The notes: generated by a model not told the origin, from the sequence alone. Counted from the first letter of the stretch, positions 39,135-52,524 are shown. The stretch is 64,000 bases of DNA from Spisula solida (GCA_947247005.1 OX365946.1:51796734-51860733); one strand, 5' to 3'. Made by a program: numbers and translations.

Positions 39135-39176
39135 ATGTATAGCCAAGACTTTCAAAACCTGCTTTAAAACTCTCAT
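39135..39176 (-). CDS. Very short candidate first exon (14 codons), weak
   Basis: Minus strand: ATG at 39176 with A at -3, in-frame TAG about 30 bases upstream, 14 codons (MRVLKQVLKVLAIH) and a strong donor ACAT|GTAAGT, ending in phase 0 like the three accepted first exons. So short a frame can easily arise by chance. Confidence 0.2.
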
Positions 39177-39811
39177 AATAATAACACATATAGACGAAAC
39201 ACCCTAATATATACAGGACTTTTCAAACAGTTTTGTGACATTATCGTCATTTAAAAAGAATGAGAGGTAATCAATTTTTACAAATTATCCGCCGGGCACG
39301 TAACATGTTACATTATATTTGTACCTTACAATTTGTCAATGAAGAACGTTTGTTACTATTATTTGTTTCGACAATCGATAGAAATATATCAGAGAAATTG
39401 TCAATTATTATCCGCCAATTATTTCGACTATTAGTGACATTTTGTTGTTACATGCAATTTTTATGTAAAACATATCATATCAATCTATTTCACCCAGTAG
39501 GTTTTATTGTTTGTATACACAATTCACAGACAGAGAAATTATGATGTCGTTAAATTGTTTGGATTTTTGTCAAGGCATATTATGGATATCTTCCTTCAAC
39601 TAATTGGTGTTCAATACAAACAATGAGTGTGATGAGGAAATTTAAATAACATTTTGAATAATATTTTTGGAAACCTATGAATAAAGCTCCATGTTTTTAT
39701 TATGATGTATACCCAGAATCTCCCCCACATCATTGCTCTGTTAGTTTCCTCACCGGGATGGGGGTGTGGGGGATGTTAAATTGTCTTAAAAGAGAAACCC
39801 AATGAATAATA

Positions 39812-40114
39812 CTGTAAACCTAGAAACTATTTCGCGCGATTTAAGTTTGCGGTGTTCGCGGGTGGTAGAAATTCGCGAAAGTAAGTAGCCGCGAAAGTGT
39901 CCAGAACATGAAAAACGCGGCAATTATATACTGTACAATACGTGAAAGTATGTATACATGTAATAGATTGTACCAAAAGTGTATTTGTCACTATGCGACT
40001 TAGCTTTCGTGGAGTTCGCGGGAGACTAAAATACGCGAAAGTTTGTAGCCGTGAATATGCCGACGATCGGCAAAATGCGAAAGTTAGTATCCGCGAAAGT
40101 AAAGCGGTTTACAG
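39812..40114. mobile_element. TA-flanked MITE with 'cgcgaaagt' motif, copy 1
   Basis: Ends CTGTAAACC and GGTTTACAG are inverted and each is flanked by TA. The interior is rich in 'gcgaaagtaagtagccgcgaa'-type segments repeated several times, which stand out for CpG content. A shorter relative is at 63528-63725. Confidence 0.85.
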
Positions 40115-41724
40115 TATTGTATACCTCCGACAAGTAACAAACAAGTAAATCGTGATAAATTATACACCCCCTGTATATATATACATCTTTATAAAGTATC
40201 ATAGGGAATGCATGAATTATACTTTTGAGCCCAGATATTTCAGTGCGCAGTTGAGCTGCACCCTACCTGACAGGTATATATTACATAACTATATACTGTA
40301 ATAGATACCAGTGTCCTGTACTTTATAGATATGTCCCATATTTTATGGTATGCGTATCGACTAGTAGGTTAATATATTCATATCACATCATATTACACTG
40401 TTTTTACCGTCTTTCTTAAATAAATCAGAACCAGTATTAACCAGGCAATATATGTGACTTGGTTAGACATTCTATCTTATGTCATCATCATTGTAGATTA
40501 ATATTCTCAGTGCTTAAGCACTCAGACTCCTTGGTACATAAACTGTTTTATCAAAGCACTAGCGGTAAATTTCAACTTGAGCTGAAATTTAAATTCTTTA
40601 TAATTCTTGAATTAATATTTACAAATTTGGGATAGATCAAACCAGACTATAAAGTATTTCTGATAGATACAGGTGACACCATTAATATAGCCGTGAAAAC
40701 AATTTGTAGTTGAAATGTATCCTGATTAAGGTTTTTATAGACCGAAACCAGTCGATCCAAATAAATTTGTCAATTAATTAACCCTGATTGCACTTGTACA
40801 ATTTGCAGTTATTAAATCTTTTTAAGGAATTCATTTTAAGTTGTGGATAAATTTATACTTCCGTTAGTGCTTTGATAAAATAACTAATCATGTTTTTGTA
40901 AGTGCTTTCATAAAATGACCAAACATATGTCTTGATGCATTAATTGCCATTTATTCAAGGGTTTTCTCTAGGGACAAAGTTTTGCTATTTTATAACCAAA
41001 ATACCTGTAATTTAAAGAAACATTAACCTTTCAGTTTGAATCCTGATTGTTAAAATATTGTAATTTTGGAAATTTTAGGGTGTCGAAGGGTCATTGCAAG
41101 GGTCAACTAAAATACCAGTGTACATTTGTCAGGTTAGTTGAGTTCATTATCTTGAAATAAAGGAAGAAAGTACCAGTTATTATCGAAAGCCTTCTTTTTG
41201 GTTTATTTTCTGGATTTTTAGTGGAGCGAAAAAAATACCGAATTGTGACCATTAAAACAAACTGGAACTGTAGATTATTTATGTCATATAACTCACAACT
41301 ATGACTGTGTTTCTTTATTGAATGAAGTTGTGAATTGTAATACTAAAGTAATTAACTAAAAAAAGTAAAAAATATCATATATTTTTCCGGCATATTAGTT
41401 TACTAACTTTTACAATACTCGGGGCTTTTAATTCTGACAACGAAGACATCAAATATCACTCAACTTTAAGCCAGGGATCTGATCTACTAATTCAGTATTT
41501 TGTAAACTAATTATAATTTGTGATACATGATATAAGGCCAAACAATTTACAAGTAAATGCTTTTAAGAATATTATTCCTCCTAAACATCCATTTTAATAT
41601 ATTTAAAGTGACCTACATTCATATACATGCAGTTGCCATTTTGTAACTTTATTCACATCACAACATACAAACCAAAAGTGATACTTAAAGCCAGCAACAC
41701 AAGGAGATTGCCTCACTTTTTAAT
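40115..41724. other. Intron-like DNA
   Basis: Around 40980-41100 there is faint similarity to the 192-bp MITE ('ggaaattttagggtgtcgaagggtcatt'). Nothing else recognised. Confidence 0.4.
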
Positions 41725-41990
41725 TTTGAAAATCAAAAGAGGTAAATTGTAATAACAAATAGAGGTAAATTGTAATATGCAAGGGAGGTAAATGGTTTTA
41801 TATACAAAGGGAGGTAAATTGTAACAATCAAAGGGAGGCAAGTTCTAATAAACAAAGGGAGGTAATTTGTGATATACAAAGGGAGGTAAATGGTAATAAT
41901 CAAAGGGAGGTAAATTGCCATAAACAAAGTGAAGTAAATACTAATAAACAAAGGGAGGTAAGTAGTAGTAAGGTAATCAAGGGAGACAAT
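41725..41990 (+). repeat. 24-bp tandem repeat (AAAGGGAGGTAAATTGTAATAAAC-like)
   Basis: About ten units of 24 bp centred on CAAAGGGAGGTAAATTG. The core 'gggaggtaa' also occurs singly at about 19690, 33530, 38180, 51590 and 56905, often beside other repeats, suggesting the array grew from a dispersed element end. Confidence 0.88.
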
Positions 41991-42222
41991 CTGTGTAGAA
42001 AACCAGCTTATCTTGTTTTTCAGCCAACAAACAAATATTTTGGGGATTATTTAAAGATATACAGTAATGAATAATGGTTTCTGTAGAAACCATGTTACAT
42101 AATAATACCCACAATGATGTGCAGGATACAGTATAAATAGACAGGGTACACTTAAGTGATTATTGTGCACTTATATAATAAGGTATAATGTGATGAGCAT
42201 CATGTGAGTGTTTGAGCATCGT

Positions 42223-42482
42223 ATAGTCCGGAAAATTTGACACGACTCTCAAACTTTTATTAGCATAATTTCACAGCTGATTTATTGTCTATATTTATAA
42301 CACAGATTGTTTGTTTTCATAAGCGGGGAGTATCACAAAGACGTTTGAGGTGTAATACCAACACAAATCTAAAGGACCGATATTTGCACAATTTGCTTGC
42401 GGAAATTTATATAGTCAACGCAAAAACCTTGTAACATATTCATGCATAAAGGTCAGGATCATGTCAAATTCTCTGTGCTATA
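42223..42482 (+). mobile_element. MITE of the TATAGTCC family, copy 5 (longest)
   Basis: TATAGTCCGGAAAATTTGAC at the left and GTCAAATTCTCTGTGCTATA at the right are inverted. The interior includes 'ttattagcataatttcacagctgatttattgtc', 'aatctaaaggaccg' and 'catgcataaaggtcaggatc'. About 260 bp; the best reference copy here. Confidence 0.9.
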
Positions 42483-44104
42483 CACACAACATAAATAAAC
42501 CTGAATAAACTTTGAAATCCTAGTCAAACACAACCTTCCATGTTCAATTTGTTGACAAATATAATACACATATCGTAGTCATGTTACAATATTGTTAGAG
42601 ATAAAATAAAACAAAACCAGTTTGACGAATTAAGTCATAATGTCTAAGTACTTATATTTGATCTATTTTCAAACTGTGAGCATCACCCTAGATCAATGCA
42701 TTTCAATCCCCGACCCTTTGAATGTCAAATCAAAAACCAGATTTTTTCCATAATCTTTCAGAAAGTTTAGTTACTCCACTATCACATACTTGTTTAAGGT
42801 AATACACCACTAAATCATCATATAGTGTCATAAAAATGGTCAAATGCAAACAAATCTGCCCATCAAAAAGCAAACATTAAATATAACAGTACTCCAAAGC
42901 AAACATATTGATAACAGAAATTTTATATGTGAACATATTCTAAAAGAATGTGAGGCCAAAGTAAATTAAATTCATCAAGGGCCATCACTGAAGATGATGA
43001 TATACTCCCGAAACATATTGACTGGCAGAGTTATGTATGCTTCAGAGCCCTGTGAAACTTCATTGAAACCCACCAATGGTATTAACATTGCAAAGTCTTA
43101 CCAGAAGTAGTGGGGACAAAAGTGTAAAACAATCAAAGGGCAGTAACTTCCTGGACATGACTAACCTGTGCTTATAATAGGCACAACTGTAGGCTTGACT
43201 TCTACTCATGAGTCTGGCAAAATATCATTTTAATCAGACCAAAGTTACTGAGAAACTGCAGAATTATAAGTGTTGAAAATAACAAATGGCAATAAGTATC
43301 CAAGTTGATCTGACTTTAGGCACAACTAGGCTTTTAGTACTGATGCAAATTTCATTGCAATCCCACAAAGTTAATACATTAATGGTAACACATGCTGGAA
43401 ATACAGCTAGACCAATGTTCCTAAATGTAACATAAGTCCCCTTATAATCAGTCTGTCATTTTATTTCGAAAGCTGATTTTATCAACAAATATCATTTTCA
43501 CTCAAACAAAATCAACAACATATTTTAAATATGTGAAGAGGAAAGGAGAATCAATAGAAATGAACATATCCTGAACAGTTGTAAGTTATAAATGTATGAT
43601 TCATCAGTTTGAATGGCCTTAAACGAAAACGTTTCAAATACAACACAAAGTTTCAAATATACAACGGTAAATATAAGTCTATGAAGCTATTGTAGGTAGG
43701 GCTCGATGTATGCTAAATATTCTAAAATATATCAAATATTGTATACAAATTGTGTATAAGATAATATATCTTGTTCCCATGTCCACTAAGCATGAAGTAT
43801 AACATATTTTATACAAAGACTCCCATCGCATATAAAATGATGTGACACATATATTTATGGTCTCATTTTCTCGGTTAAAGTCTAATATATATATACCATA
43901 ATATTGTACAAATCAGAAACATCAAAACAGTGTAACATAATCTAATAATGATACCATTCATACAATATGAGAAAACTTATATATAACACTGAATGAATAC
44001 ATTGCATATTAAGTATAGGTTAGAGTTTGTGAAATGTTTTCTTCAAGGATAAATAAACTAATTTAGAGCACTGTGACACACAAATTCTTATCTATAAAGG
44101 AAAT
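42483..44104. other. Non-coding stretch with a dispersed repeat
   Basis: At about 42960-43420 the wording ('gtaacttcctgg', 'ctctggcaaaatatc', 'tcattgcaatccc') resembles dispersed molluscan repeats like that at 5160-5400. No gene was seen. Confidence 0.4.
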
Positions 44105-44900
44105 GTTTTACACCCTCACAGCGTATAAACCAAATCACCGTATGACTTATTGGGATACTATACAATACAACTTGTATGACTTATTGCGAGCAAATGCACC
44201 TGGAACTTGTGGTCATAGTATGGCCTACAGGGAGACTATACAATTCAACTTGTATGACTTATTGTAAGCAAAAGAATCTGCGATTTCCTATCACTGTATG
44301 ACTTATTGGAAGACTATACAATTCAACTTGTATGATTTATTGTAAGCAAAAGAATCTGTGATTTCCTATCACTGTATGACTTATTGGAAGACTATACAAT
44401 TCAACTTGTATGACTTATTGTAAGCAAAAGAATCTGCGATTTCCTATCACTGTATGACTTATTGGAAGACTATACAATTCAACTTGTATGATTTATTGTA
44501 AGCAAAAGAATCTGTGATTTCCTATCACTGTATGACTTATTGGAAGACTATACAATTCAACTTGTATGACTTATTGTAAGCAAAAGAATCTGCGATTTCC
44601 TATCACTGTATGACTTATTGGAAGACTATACAATTCAACTTGTATGATTTATTGTAAGCAAAAGAATCTGTGATTTCCTATCACTGTATGACTTATTGGG
44701 AGACTATACAATTTAATTTGTATGACTTATTGTAAGCAAAAGCATCTGTGATTTCCTATCACTGTATGACTTATTGGGAGACTATACAATTTAATTTGTA
44801 TGACTTATTGTAAGCAAAAGCATCTGTGATTTCCTATCACTGTATGACTTATTGGGAGACTATACAATTTAATTTGTATGACTTATTGTAAGCAAAAGCC
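44105..44900 (+). repeat. 78-bp minisatellite, ~9-10 copies
   Basis: Unit of 78 bp with TATACAATTCAACTTGTATG, ACTTATTGTAAGCAAAAG and GATTTCCTATCACTGTATGA. The middle copies alternate between TCTGCGATT/GACTTATTG and TCTGTGATT/GATTTATTG versions, a two-unit higher-order pattern of 156 bp. The last three copies share TTTAATTTG. Confidence 0.95.
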
Positions 44901-45847
44901 CCTATATACAACAAACAAGGAAGAGCATCAGACAAATTTTTCACATCATTCTTAGGTGTTGTCTTTTTTGTTACCAACCCATTACTTCGTCACGTTTTTT
45001 GTTTGAAAGATGCATTTTACGCAAACACCATCAGGTAGTGTATTATTCGTTTTGTGGTTAGGATATGTGTATTTATACTACAATTCTGACAGTTACATTT
45101 TACATAAACTGGGATGATACAGGTTGGGCAATCAGTATATATGACTATAATTACTTCGGAATTTGACGAAAAAAAAGTAAAAACTTAATGAGTCGTTCCC
45201 TTTATAATTGATGGTGGTATGGTAACGATTTGTAATTAGTTATTATGTACTGGCTTGAAGACAATATTAAGACATGTATATGTGTTTGTTTCACATTCCC
45301 CAACCATTGAGTAAGGTTTAGTAATTTCCTAATCAGTGGGTAGGGTTTCAAACATTTTCTTTCAATATTTATATTGCTGATGCCCCTTTCAGGTAGGCTA
45401 GCATGTGAGTTATGGCATTCCAATTTTTTCTAAAAAAAAATTGATTTTAGTCAATCTCGAGTTACATTTGAAATTTTAAAACAAGTGTTTCCACACACTC
45501 TGGTTAAATCTTCGTCTTCATGCATCTATTTAATTGATTCTTAAGTTTTTTACTCTAATCCAATCCCAACATTTTCTTAGCAAATGTAGCCCTTAACATT
45601 TTGAACCAATCTAAATGCCCCCTTCAACCTTAGGGTCGGCATAAAAAGATAGTTCTACAACTATGTAATTGTATGTCAATTCAGTTGCTTTAAGTACAGA
45701 TCTTGGCTATTACATGACGTTTATATTAATCATTACAAAATTGGAGTCAATTCAGCCACCCCCCACCCAGATGATCATTCCTTCCTTCAACAAGTAAATA
45801 AGCGGGAATACATTTGATTATAGGGGTACATATTTTTTAATACAAAC
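44901..45847. other. First intron start, non-coding
   Basis: No supported exon. The minus-strand frame at 45202-45423 has no signals. Confidence 0.45.
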
Positions 45848-46591
45848 CTCAAATTCAACATCTCTGGTTAAATCCAATGGTATAACACCGTAGAATACTG
45901 TATCATCCATAAAACCTACACCATCCGGTTCATCAAAGGAAGAATTGTTGCTAAGAGACATTGGCTTGAAACCCGCTTCTTCGTCTTCTTTTGAAGTGGT
46001 TCTTCTCCGTCGTGATCCCTTATGAGCACTCCGTGGCGATCTTAATTTACTTAAAATAGTTTTTGCACGAGTTTGTCTCGGCGATCCAACAGGAGACGGA
46101 GTCTGGGTTTTTAATTTTACCAAAAGTTCATCCCACAGATCGGTTTTAGCAGGACTTGGACTAATGCTATTTGGCCGCAACGTTGGGCCATAAGCAGATC
46201 TGCCAATACGAAGTCTTTGTTCGTTAATAATATCATCACTAGAAGGAAATTTGTTCCTGGAAGCCGCCAAACCAGATGGCGGATCTGGTGCTCGTCGTTT
46301 CTTTCTCAAGGTTGCTGGAGAATCGGGTGTTATCACCATACTTGGTATGGCACGCTTATGGTCGGCAATACGCATCGTCTGCGATAAACGTGTACCATCA
46401 CTTTCATCATCAGCAAATAATTTCCTTAGCGCATATTCTGGCAGAGATTTAAATCCAAAATCATCATCATCACCAAAATCATTATATTTATCCATCATTC
46501 TCGGATCATAACTCCTTACTGAGCCAGACCCTACAAGCTTCAGAGCTGGTGTAGATTTATACCCCGGTATTCTACTCCTGCATTCATCCAT
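45848..46591 (-). CDS. Long first coding exon (248 codons), disordered basic N-terminus of the putative RhoGEF
   Basis: Start ATG at 46591 (context ACAATGG, A at -3 and G at +4) and donor GAATTTGAG|GTTTGT at 45848, ending in phase 0. The open frame extends to about 46666 only through a non-ATG codon, so the ATG is preferred. The 248 residues have no globular domain. Residues 1-33 are polar, 34-46 form an acidic run (MDKYNDFGDDDDFGF), 97-105 read KKRRAPDPP, 150-162 carry a short helix (TDLWDELLVKLK), 165-195 are Ser-Pro rich with basic spacers, 194-197 are RRRR (possible nuclear signal), and 202-230 are acidic. Higher GC and codon choice make this the clearest coding exon in the window. Basic, Ser/Pro-rich leaders with a 'LW-x-E-L' helix before the DH domain occur in NET1/ARHGEF3-type GEFs, but the KRRAPxPP motif also recalls Cordon-bleu proteins. 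Linkage to the DH exons is inferred from strand, order and phase. Confidence 0.82.
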
Positions 46592-47600
46592 TGTGTTACA
46601 ATATACACAACTCGTAATTAAATTACTGTTATGATAACTTCCATTTCGATCCACTACACAAAACAAACTCCTGCTGTCCTAGCTAGGTCACAGTCAATTT
46701 TCAAAAGGCCATTTTTAATTCCTTCAATCCAGTTTTCACAGTTGCCGTAAAGCAAACAATATTTCGGCTTTTAACACACTATCATAAATACTGTTTGTAC
46801 AATTACAGTTATTATTAGTTTTTAATGAAGTGGAAATCTGTACCTAATTATCCTATTATGTTAATCCAAATTCCTCTCACAATTACGCAAGAAGATATCG
46901 GTGACTTACTGACTTTATTGTCCCTCCTTGCAAATATTCTAATAATCTGATCGTAGCATTCTGTTATAATCTTTTAAATGTGTTTAAAAGTAATTTTGAT
47001 ACTAAATTCACATAAGCATGAAATTAAAATCCATTTAAATTGCATGAAAACCTGCAGCGCAAGCTAAAAAACGTCGCGTACACCCACTCTATCAAATGTC
47101 ACGTTTCTAACATCAGTATAATATATCTAGTTATCTAGTCCGATAGAATTGCACGAGTATTACTCCATGAATGAGTTTTTATCTGTAAATTTCATCCACT
47201 GAATTTGAAAATATTCTGTCAGTTTAAACTATTCAGCCTAAATCCAGCAATCCCTAGAGTTATTATATTTGCTCTCTCACTTAGAAAAAGTCATATAAGT
47301 TTCACCATATAAACTTTTTCTTCATTTCCAATCCCAGGTAGTTTTTCATTTTACAATTTTGACTTAAATCGTGAAGATTATACTTCAGTCGAGCTAAGAT
47401 TCGCGGTATCTTACAATGAGATAGTAAAGTAAACAACGCAAAAATGTCTCAACAAATAACGTCAAATTATAATGCATATACAACCAAAACAGATGCTTAT
47501 GTGTGATTATATACACAAATAAAACGAACAAACAAAAAGTATCAGTTTTGTTGGGCCATTCGTTTCAGTTTGATACCATACTATTGTATGTCATTTTTAT
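46592..47600 (-). promoter_or_regulatory. Probable 5' UTR and promoter region of the long first exon
   Basis: The region upstream of the ATG at 46591 is non-coding and free of the repeats that crowd the rest of the window. A pyrimidine-rich TTTGTTTTGTGTAG at about 46655-46668 could be an acceptor joining a separate 5' UTR exon. No clear TATA box or initiator could be fixed. Confidence 0.3.
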
Positions 47601-49532
47601 TAACATATTTTATGACAAATGAATCCAATTTATTCGAGTTCAATACCCTCAATACAAAGAACTTTTATAGATGAGCAGACGGTAAATATTTCCATAATTC
47701 TGATGTTTTATTTTCAGTGTTTACTTTGCTCACTAACTGAAAGACATTCCTATTATATCCATCTCATAAATAAAACGACTGTCTCTCTTTCCAAATTATA
47801 CCCACTTCCAAGCTACTAGATCCGTAGTATTCGAAAATAATAAATACGGAAAATTAAAGAAACCCGTAGAAATTCACCCAATATTGAGCGATAAATCTCC
47901 TAATGAGGTCACATCACCGTGGAAACGGAAAAGTTTAGCAAATCCAGTAAGCAGTAAGTTAATCCTTTGTATACATTTAATACCACCTTAAAAAAGTCCT
48001 TTTCATAAAAATTCAATCCTGTTCGAACGAGAACTTCCAAATCCCCACTTGTTAGCTAGTCCATTAAAAAGTGTCCATACATATAAGATATGATGGCAGA
48101 TGTTTGTTTTTTATATATACACATTATTTCTTGTAATATAATCCAAAAGTTGCGTTTTTATGTAAACTTGATAATAAAGTCAAATATTTCATCCCGAAGG
48201 TAATAAACACCACAGAATGAATATAACAACACATCAAAACAAAACCATATGGTAGTTGTCGATAATGTCGGTCAAGTACACCACTACCTACACCATATAG
48301 TCATCTCAGGTACATAGGAACAAGTAAAAACCGTAAGTCAAAAAGTCATACCACACTTAACAACAAGAATGTAATAGTATCAGATATAAAATTATTTTAA
48401 CGGGGTAAATTTCAGACTGGCTTTAAAATATGGTGGATTGGCTTGACGTGATTACAATCAACTATGAACAGTTTCTTCATGCATATAGGATTTCAATATG
48501 TAATACATTATACAGTATCATCAGCGTTAACACTATACACCTAACTTACATATACCCCGCAAACTAAATATTTACAGGTGTTTTATATATGCTACATATA
48601 ATCTTTCATCTGCAACATACCTTACAAAAATAACTTTAGGCATTCATGCAAATGTTACAAAGTTTCCTAAAATCACAGCTGTTACTGTTACAAAAGTTTT
48701 ACATTGTCGAGGACCCTTATTTATAATCTTTTTGTTGACTTTCGTGGTTTAAATATAAAAAGCAAAATTATTGTACATTCCATAATAATCATAAATAATT
48801 ATGGATCATATATTGCAGCAAAATCAGGCTATCATATATTTTTTTCATGACAGTCACTGTGACCTTTGAGATGACCCCTAAAAATTTCAAAGATTTTGAC
48901 TCTCAGCCTTCTGACTGAATAAGCATTAATTTGATATGTTCTTTTACTAGTAGATAGTTTAGCTCAAGTAAGCAAAAATCCAGTACAAACTTATCAAAAA
49001 TTACCCCAATTGAGATTTGGTCTCAAAGGTCACAGAAACCCCAAATAACTATCATACATATCAAGCAGAAAACGACCAGATTCTACAAATTAATTCACCA
49101 AGCTCTTTATTAGTCTTAATCTAAATATATTTAAGTTTTCAGATTCTCCGCCAGTAATATATAAAATATGATAAGTAAGTAGGTATGTAGGATAAACGAA
49201 AGATGATATATTATAGACCTGTATAAATATTGTATGTTACCCTCTGTAGGTCACACCGACATAGGTATACATGACATTATAAGTATATTATAAACATCAC
49301 ATACCACACATACTATATATTAAAGGCAAGAGTAATTTTATTAAATATTGTAATGCACAGACAATTCAAAGCCATACAGAAGCACTGACAGTGCCTAGCC
49401 AGCGGGTGACCCATGCAAGAGACAGACACAGAAGGTATATACTCTATATACTCATAACTCACATACATTATACTTTTTGGGATTTGTACAACTATTTATC
49501 TCATTGACTCATCCGCAAGGATACCTGTGACA
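47601..49532. other. Non-coding DNA between two first exons
   Basis: AT-rich, unusually poor in tandem repeats. No gene or RNA recognised; the open frame at 47619-47819 is unsupported. Confidence 0.45.
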
Positions 49533-49840
49533 TGTTGAAACAAGACTCATTCAGTAAACATTTATACCCTGGTGGAAGCCTTGTCCATAATAACTAGCTA
49601 AGTCAATCAGGGGCCATAATTTTGAAGAAATGTTGGATAGTGATACATTATGGCACGACAATGTAAGGTATTTATGTTGGTAAACAAGCATGCCAAGTTT
49701 GATACCAATGCCTTGATGGACTTAGAAAATATTTGAGTTTTTGGAACTTGAAAGTTTGGGTTAACATTTCAACAGACAGATGGACGGACAGGACAATCAC
49801 TATATGCCTCCAGCATCAGTAGATGCTGGCATAAAAACAT
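49533..49840 (+). repeat. Dispersed repeat, second copy of the 21120 family
   Basis: Shares 'ggaagccttgtccataa', 'aagtcaatcaggggccataatttt', 'gtttgggttaaca', 'cactatatgcc' and a 'ggcataaaaa' tail with 21120-21556. Its tail contains a small palindrome (CCAGCATCAGTAGATGCTGG). Confidence 0.7.
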
Positions 49841-49854
49841 TGATGTTAAATTTT

Positions 49855-49950
49855 CTTGGAAGGGTATGGCCTACTGTGACCGGGAATCAAACCCGCATCA
49901 CCCCAGGGTTATAAATCAAGTGCACTAACCTAACTGCCGTGGCTCGTCAA
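49855..49950 (-). mobile_element. tRNA-like SINE head, same family as 63730-63986
   Basis: The minus strand reads GAGCCACGGCAGTTAGGTTAGTGCAC and then the B box GGGTTTGATTCCCGG. The following 'ggaagggtat' matches the copy at the right edge. The rest of the SINE is absent. Confidence 0.6.
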
Positions 49951-50204
49951 ACAATCAGGGTTGAGAGTGTTATATTCAAAAAGTCAATTTATATATTTCT
50001 AACCTTTCATGAATTGACTTTACATGTGAAAGTTATTTTTTGACATATAACACCTTACGCTAATCAATCACATTGACAACCCTCAATTATGACATTGTAA
50101 TTAAATTTCTCAATATTAACACTTACAATCATACATTTCTTTATGTAAGTATGTTCTATGTGTATTGAGTAGGACAGGTGTAAATACTGGCTCACGCATT
50201 AACT

Positions 50205-51065
50205 ATCATCGAGATAAAAGTAGGAGGAGCCCGACTCATCGAGACAAACGTGGGAGGAGCCTGGCTCATTGTGATAAATGAAAGAGAAGCCTAATGGAGA
50301 CAAATGTTGGAAGAGCCTAGCTCATTAATATAAAAGTAGGAGAAGCTTGTATGCCAGACTCATTAAGACAAATGCAGGAGAAACCTGGTCCATTGGAACA
50401 CATGCAGGAGGAGACGGGCTTACTAATAAAAGTAGAAGGGACCTGGATCATTGAGATAAAAGTAGGAGGAGCCTGGCTCATTGAGATAAAAGTAGGAGGA
50501 GCCTGGCTCATTGAAATAAAAGTAGGAGGAGTCTGAAACATTGAGATGAAAGTAGGAGGAGTCTGGCTCATTGAGATAAAAGTAGGAGGAGTCTGGATCA
50601 TTGAGATAAGTGAAGGAGGGACCTGGCTAATTCAGATAAATGTAGGTTGAGCTTGGCTCATTAACAATGAAGATGGAGCCTAACACATTGAGAAAAATGT
50701 AAGAAGTACCTACCTCATTGCGAGGAACTTAGAGACAAATACAGGATAAGCCTGATTTGTTTAGGTAAAAGTAGGAGGAGCCTGCATGTTCATAAAATCA
50801 AATGCAGGAGGAGACGGATTTGTTTATATAAATGTAGGAAGAGCCTGCAATGCTTGCTCATTGAGACAAATACAGGAGAAGCCTAGCTCAATGACACATA
50901 TGCAGGAGGAAAGGCTCATTGACATAAAATAGGAGGAGCCTGATTCATTGAGATAAGAAGCACAGTGTAGGAGGAGCCTTCCTTATGATGAAGATGAAAG
51001 TAGGAGGAGTCTGACACATTAAGATGAAAGTAGGAGGAGTTTGTTCTATGAGATAAATATAGGAG
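50205..51065 (+). repeat. Degenerate 30-bp purine-rich tandem repeat
   Basis: About 28 diverged copies of GAGATAAAAGTAGGAGGAGC plus CTGGCTCATT, cleanest at 50450-50610 and fading to both sides. The strand is strongly purine-rich. Opposite-strand open frames (for example 50317-50601) are repeat translations. Confidence 0.92.
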
Positions 51066-51559
51066 ACTGTCCTTTGCTAGTATTACAGTACTGGTGAAAG
51101 TTCATGCCACACTGACCTGCACATACCATAGACATTACTTTCATTCGTTGATAATAGTCAAACTGATTATATAAGACATTTTACAAGCACCAGACACCAG
51201 GGTGAAATATAATCTTCAAAGACTGAATGTTTGAAACCATATACATCCCTTAGAAACATTCCACAATAAAGGAATTTCTACCCAAGCCACTGAACAGTAA
51301 AAGTTTAGCTATCATACTGCTCTCTTTAAATGTTTATACTGATAGGCGGCCAATGTTTTATTTACTGTATAATTGTTGAAACATCAGAAACACACTGGGT
51401 ATTGTTGATATGATTCTGGTTTGTTTGAGAAGTATAAACATTAATGATCTTTTTGTTTTACTATCTTAATATGAATGTATTTAGAAATAAATTCAGTTTA
51501 TAATTCACTTTAGCCCACAAAGAAGGGGGTCAGTAGGCTATAGTCAGTACCTTACTTCA

Positions 51560-51770
51560 GTGGAGTAATCATTTATAATTACCTCCCTTTATTGTTAATT
51601 ATGCACGAGATTCAAAGTCCACAGTGTGTCGTTCACTGTGAGGTGAGTATATAGGCTTGCTTGAGAATTATGTTTGTGGGATATGGTTGGCTCACTGGCG
51701 TGGATGGTTAGGCGCTGCCACGGTATCTGTGTGGCTTTGGATTGTCTGTGCGCTATAGTATATATTATAG
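51560..51770 (+). repeat. Dispersed ~100-bp module followed by a tRNA-like segment
   Basis: ATAATTACCTCCCTTTAT, GAGATTCAAAGTCCA and AGGCTTGCTTGA occur in the same order as the minus-strand copy at 19610-19715. At about 51688-51760 a tRNA-like stretch (TTGGCTCACTGGCGTGGATGG) follows, with a poor B box. Confidence 0.55.
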
Positions 51771-52259
51771 GTGAGGCTGGGGAGGTCAGCAGATTAAATG
51801 AATAAAGATGTTTGAGAAACTACCAATAAGACACTGGAGTTAATTGCTTATAACAAATAGTGTGAATAGCAGCTGTATAAAACTGAACACATCCTTTGAA
51901 ACTATACCAAGTATTTCTACCATATACTTGTTGGTGATATCTTTCACCTATTTGTCAAACCTATATAAATGCCTGCATTCCCTGAGCCGTGCAACGGTGA
52001 CAAATAACCATCATTTCTCAAACATTTTTTGTTGAAATTTCCTACAGTTACAATGGGTGATTTACAATACACTTGTATAGCTACAAACTTAGCGCCTAGT
52101 GTTGCATGGTAGAACACAACAATTAAATTGTGTGATGATATCAGTTAAACTGATCATTGCTTAAAGCAGAACATCTTTTAGGCCACCCATTTGTTAGTTA
52201 TTGGTTTACAAATTCTTTAGGAAATATGCCCAATGTCGGGCTCTGTACAAAAGTTTTAA

Positions 52260-52385
52260 AGTTGTTAGCCTGATACTCTGGCTTATGAAAACATAGTCAG
52301 CCATGATTATAAATATAGACAATATATCAGCAGTTAAATTATGCAAATTGAAGGTATGAGTTGTGTCATATTCTCTGGACTATAT
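52260..52385 (-). mobile_element. MITE of the TATAGTCC family, truncated copy 6
   Basis: On the minus strand it starts TATATAGTCCAGAGAATATGAC and runs through 'gcataatttaactgctgatatattgtctatatttataat', then is lost. Corresponds to the left half of the 42223 copy. Confidence 0.75.
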
Positions 52386-52524
52386 AATATCATGTGTCAG
52401 CATCTTACTTCATTCATAAAGTTATAAAACAGTATGGTGGAACATTCAGTAACCTTACTATGAATGATGGTTACAGTCAGTATGTCAGAGTGGTTAACAT
52501 GACAAAATGCTATCATTGTATGTT

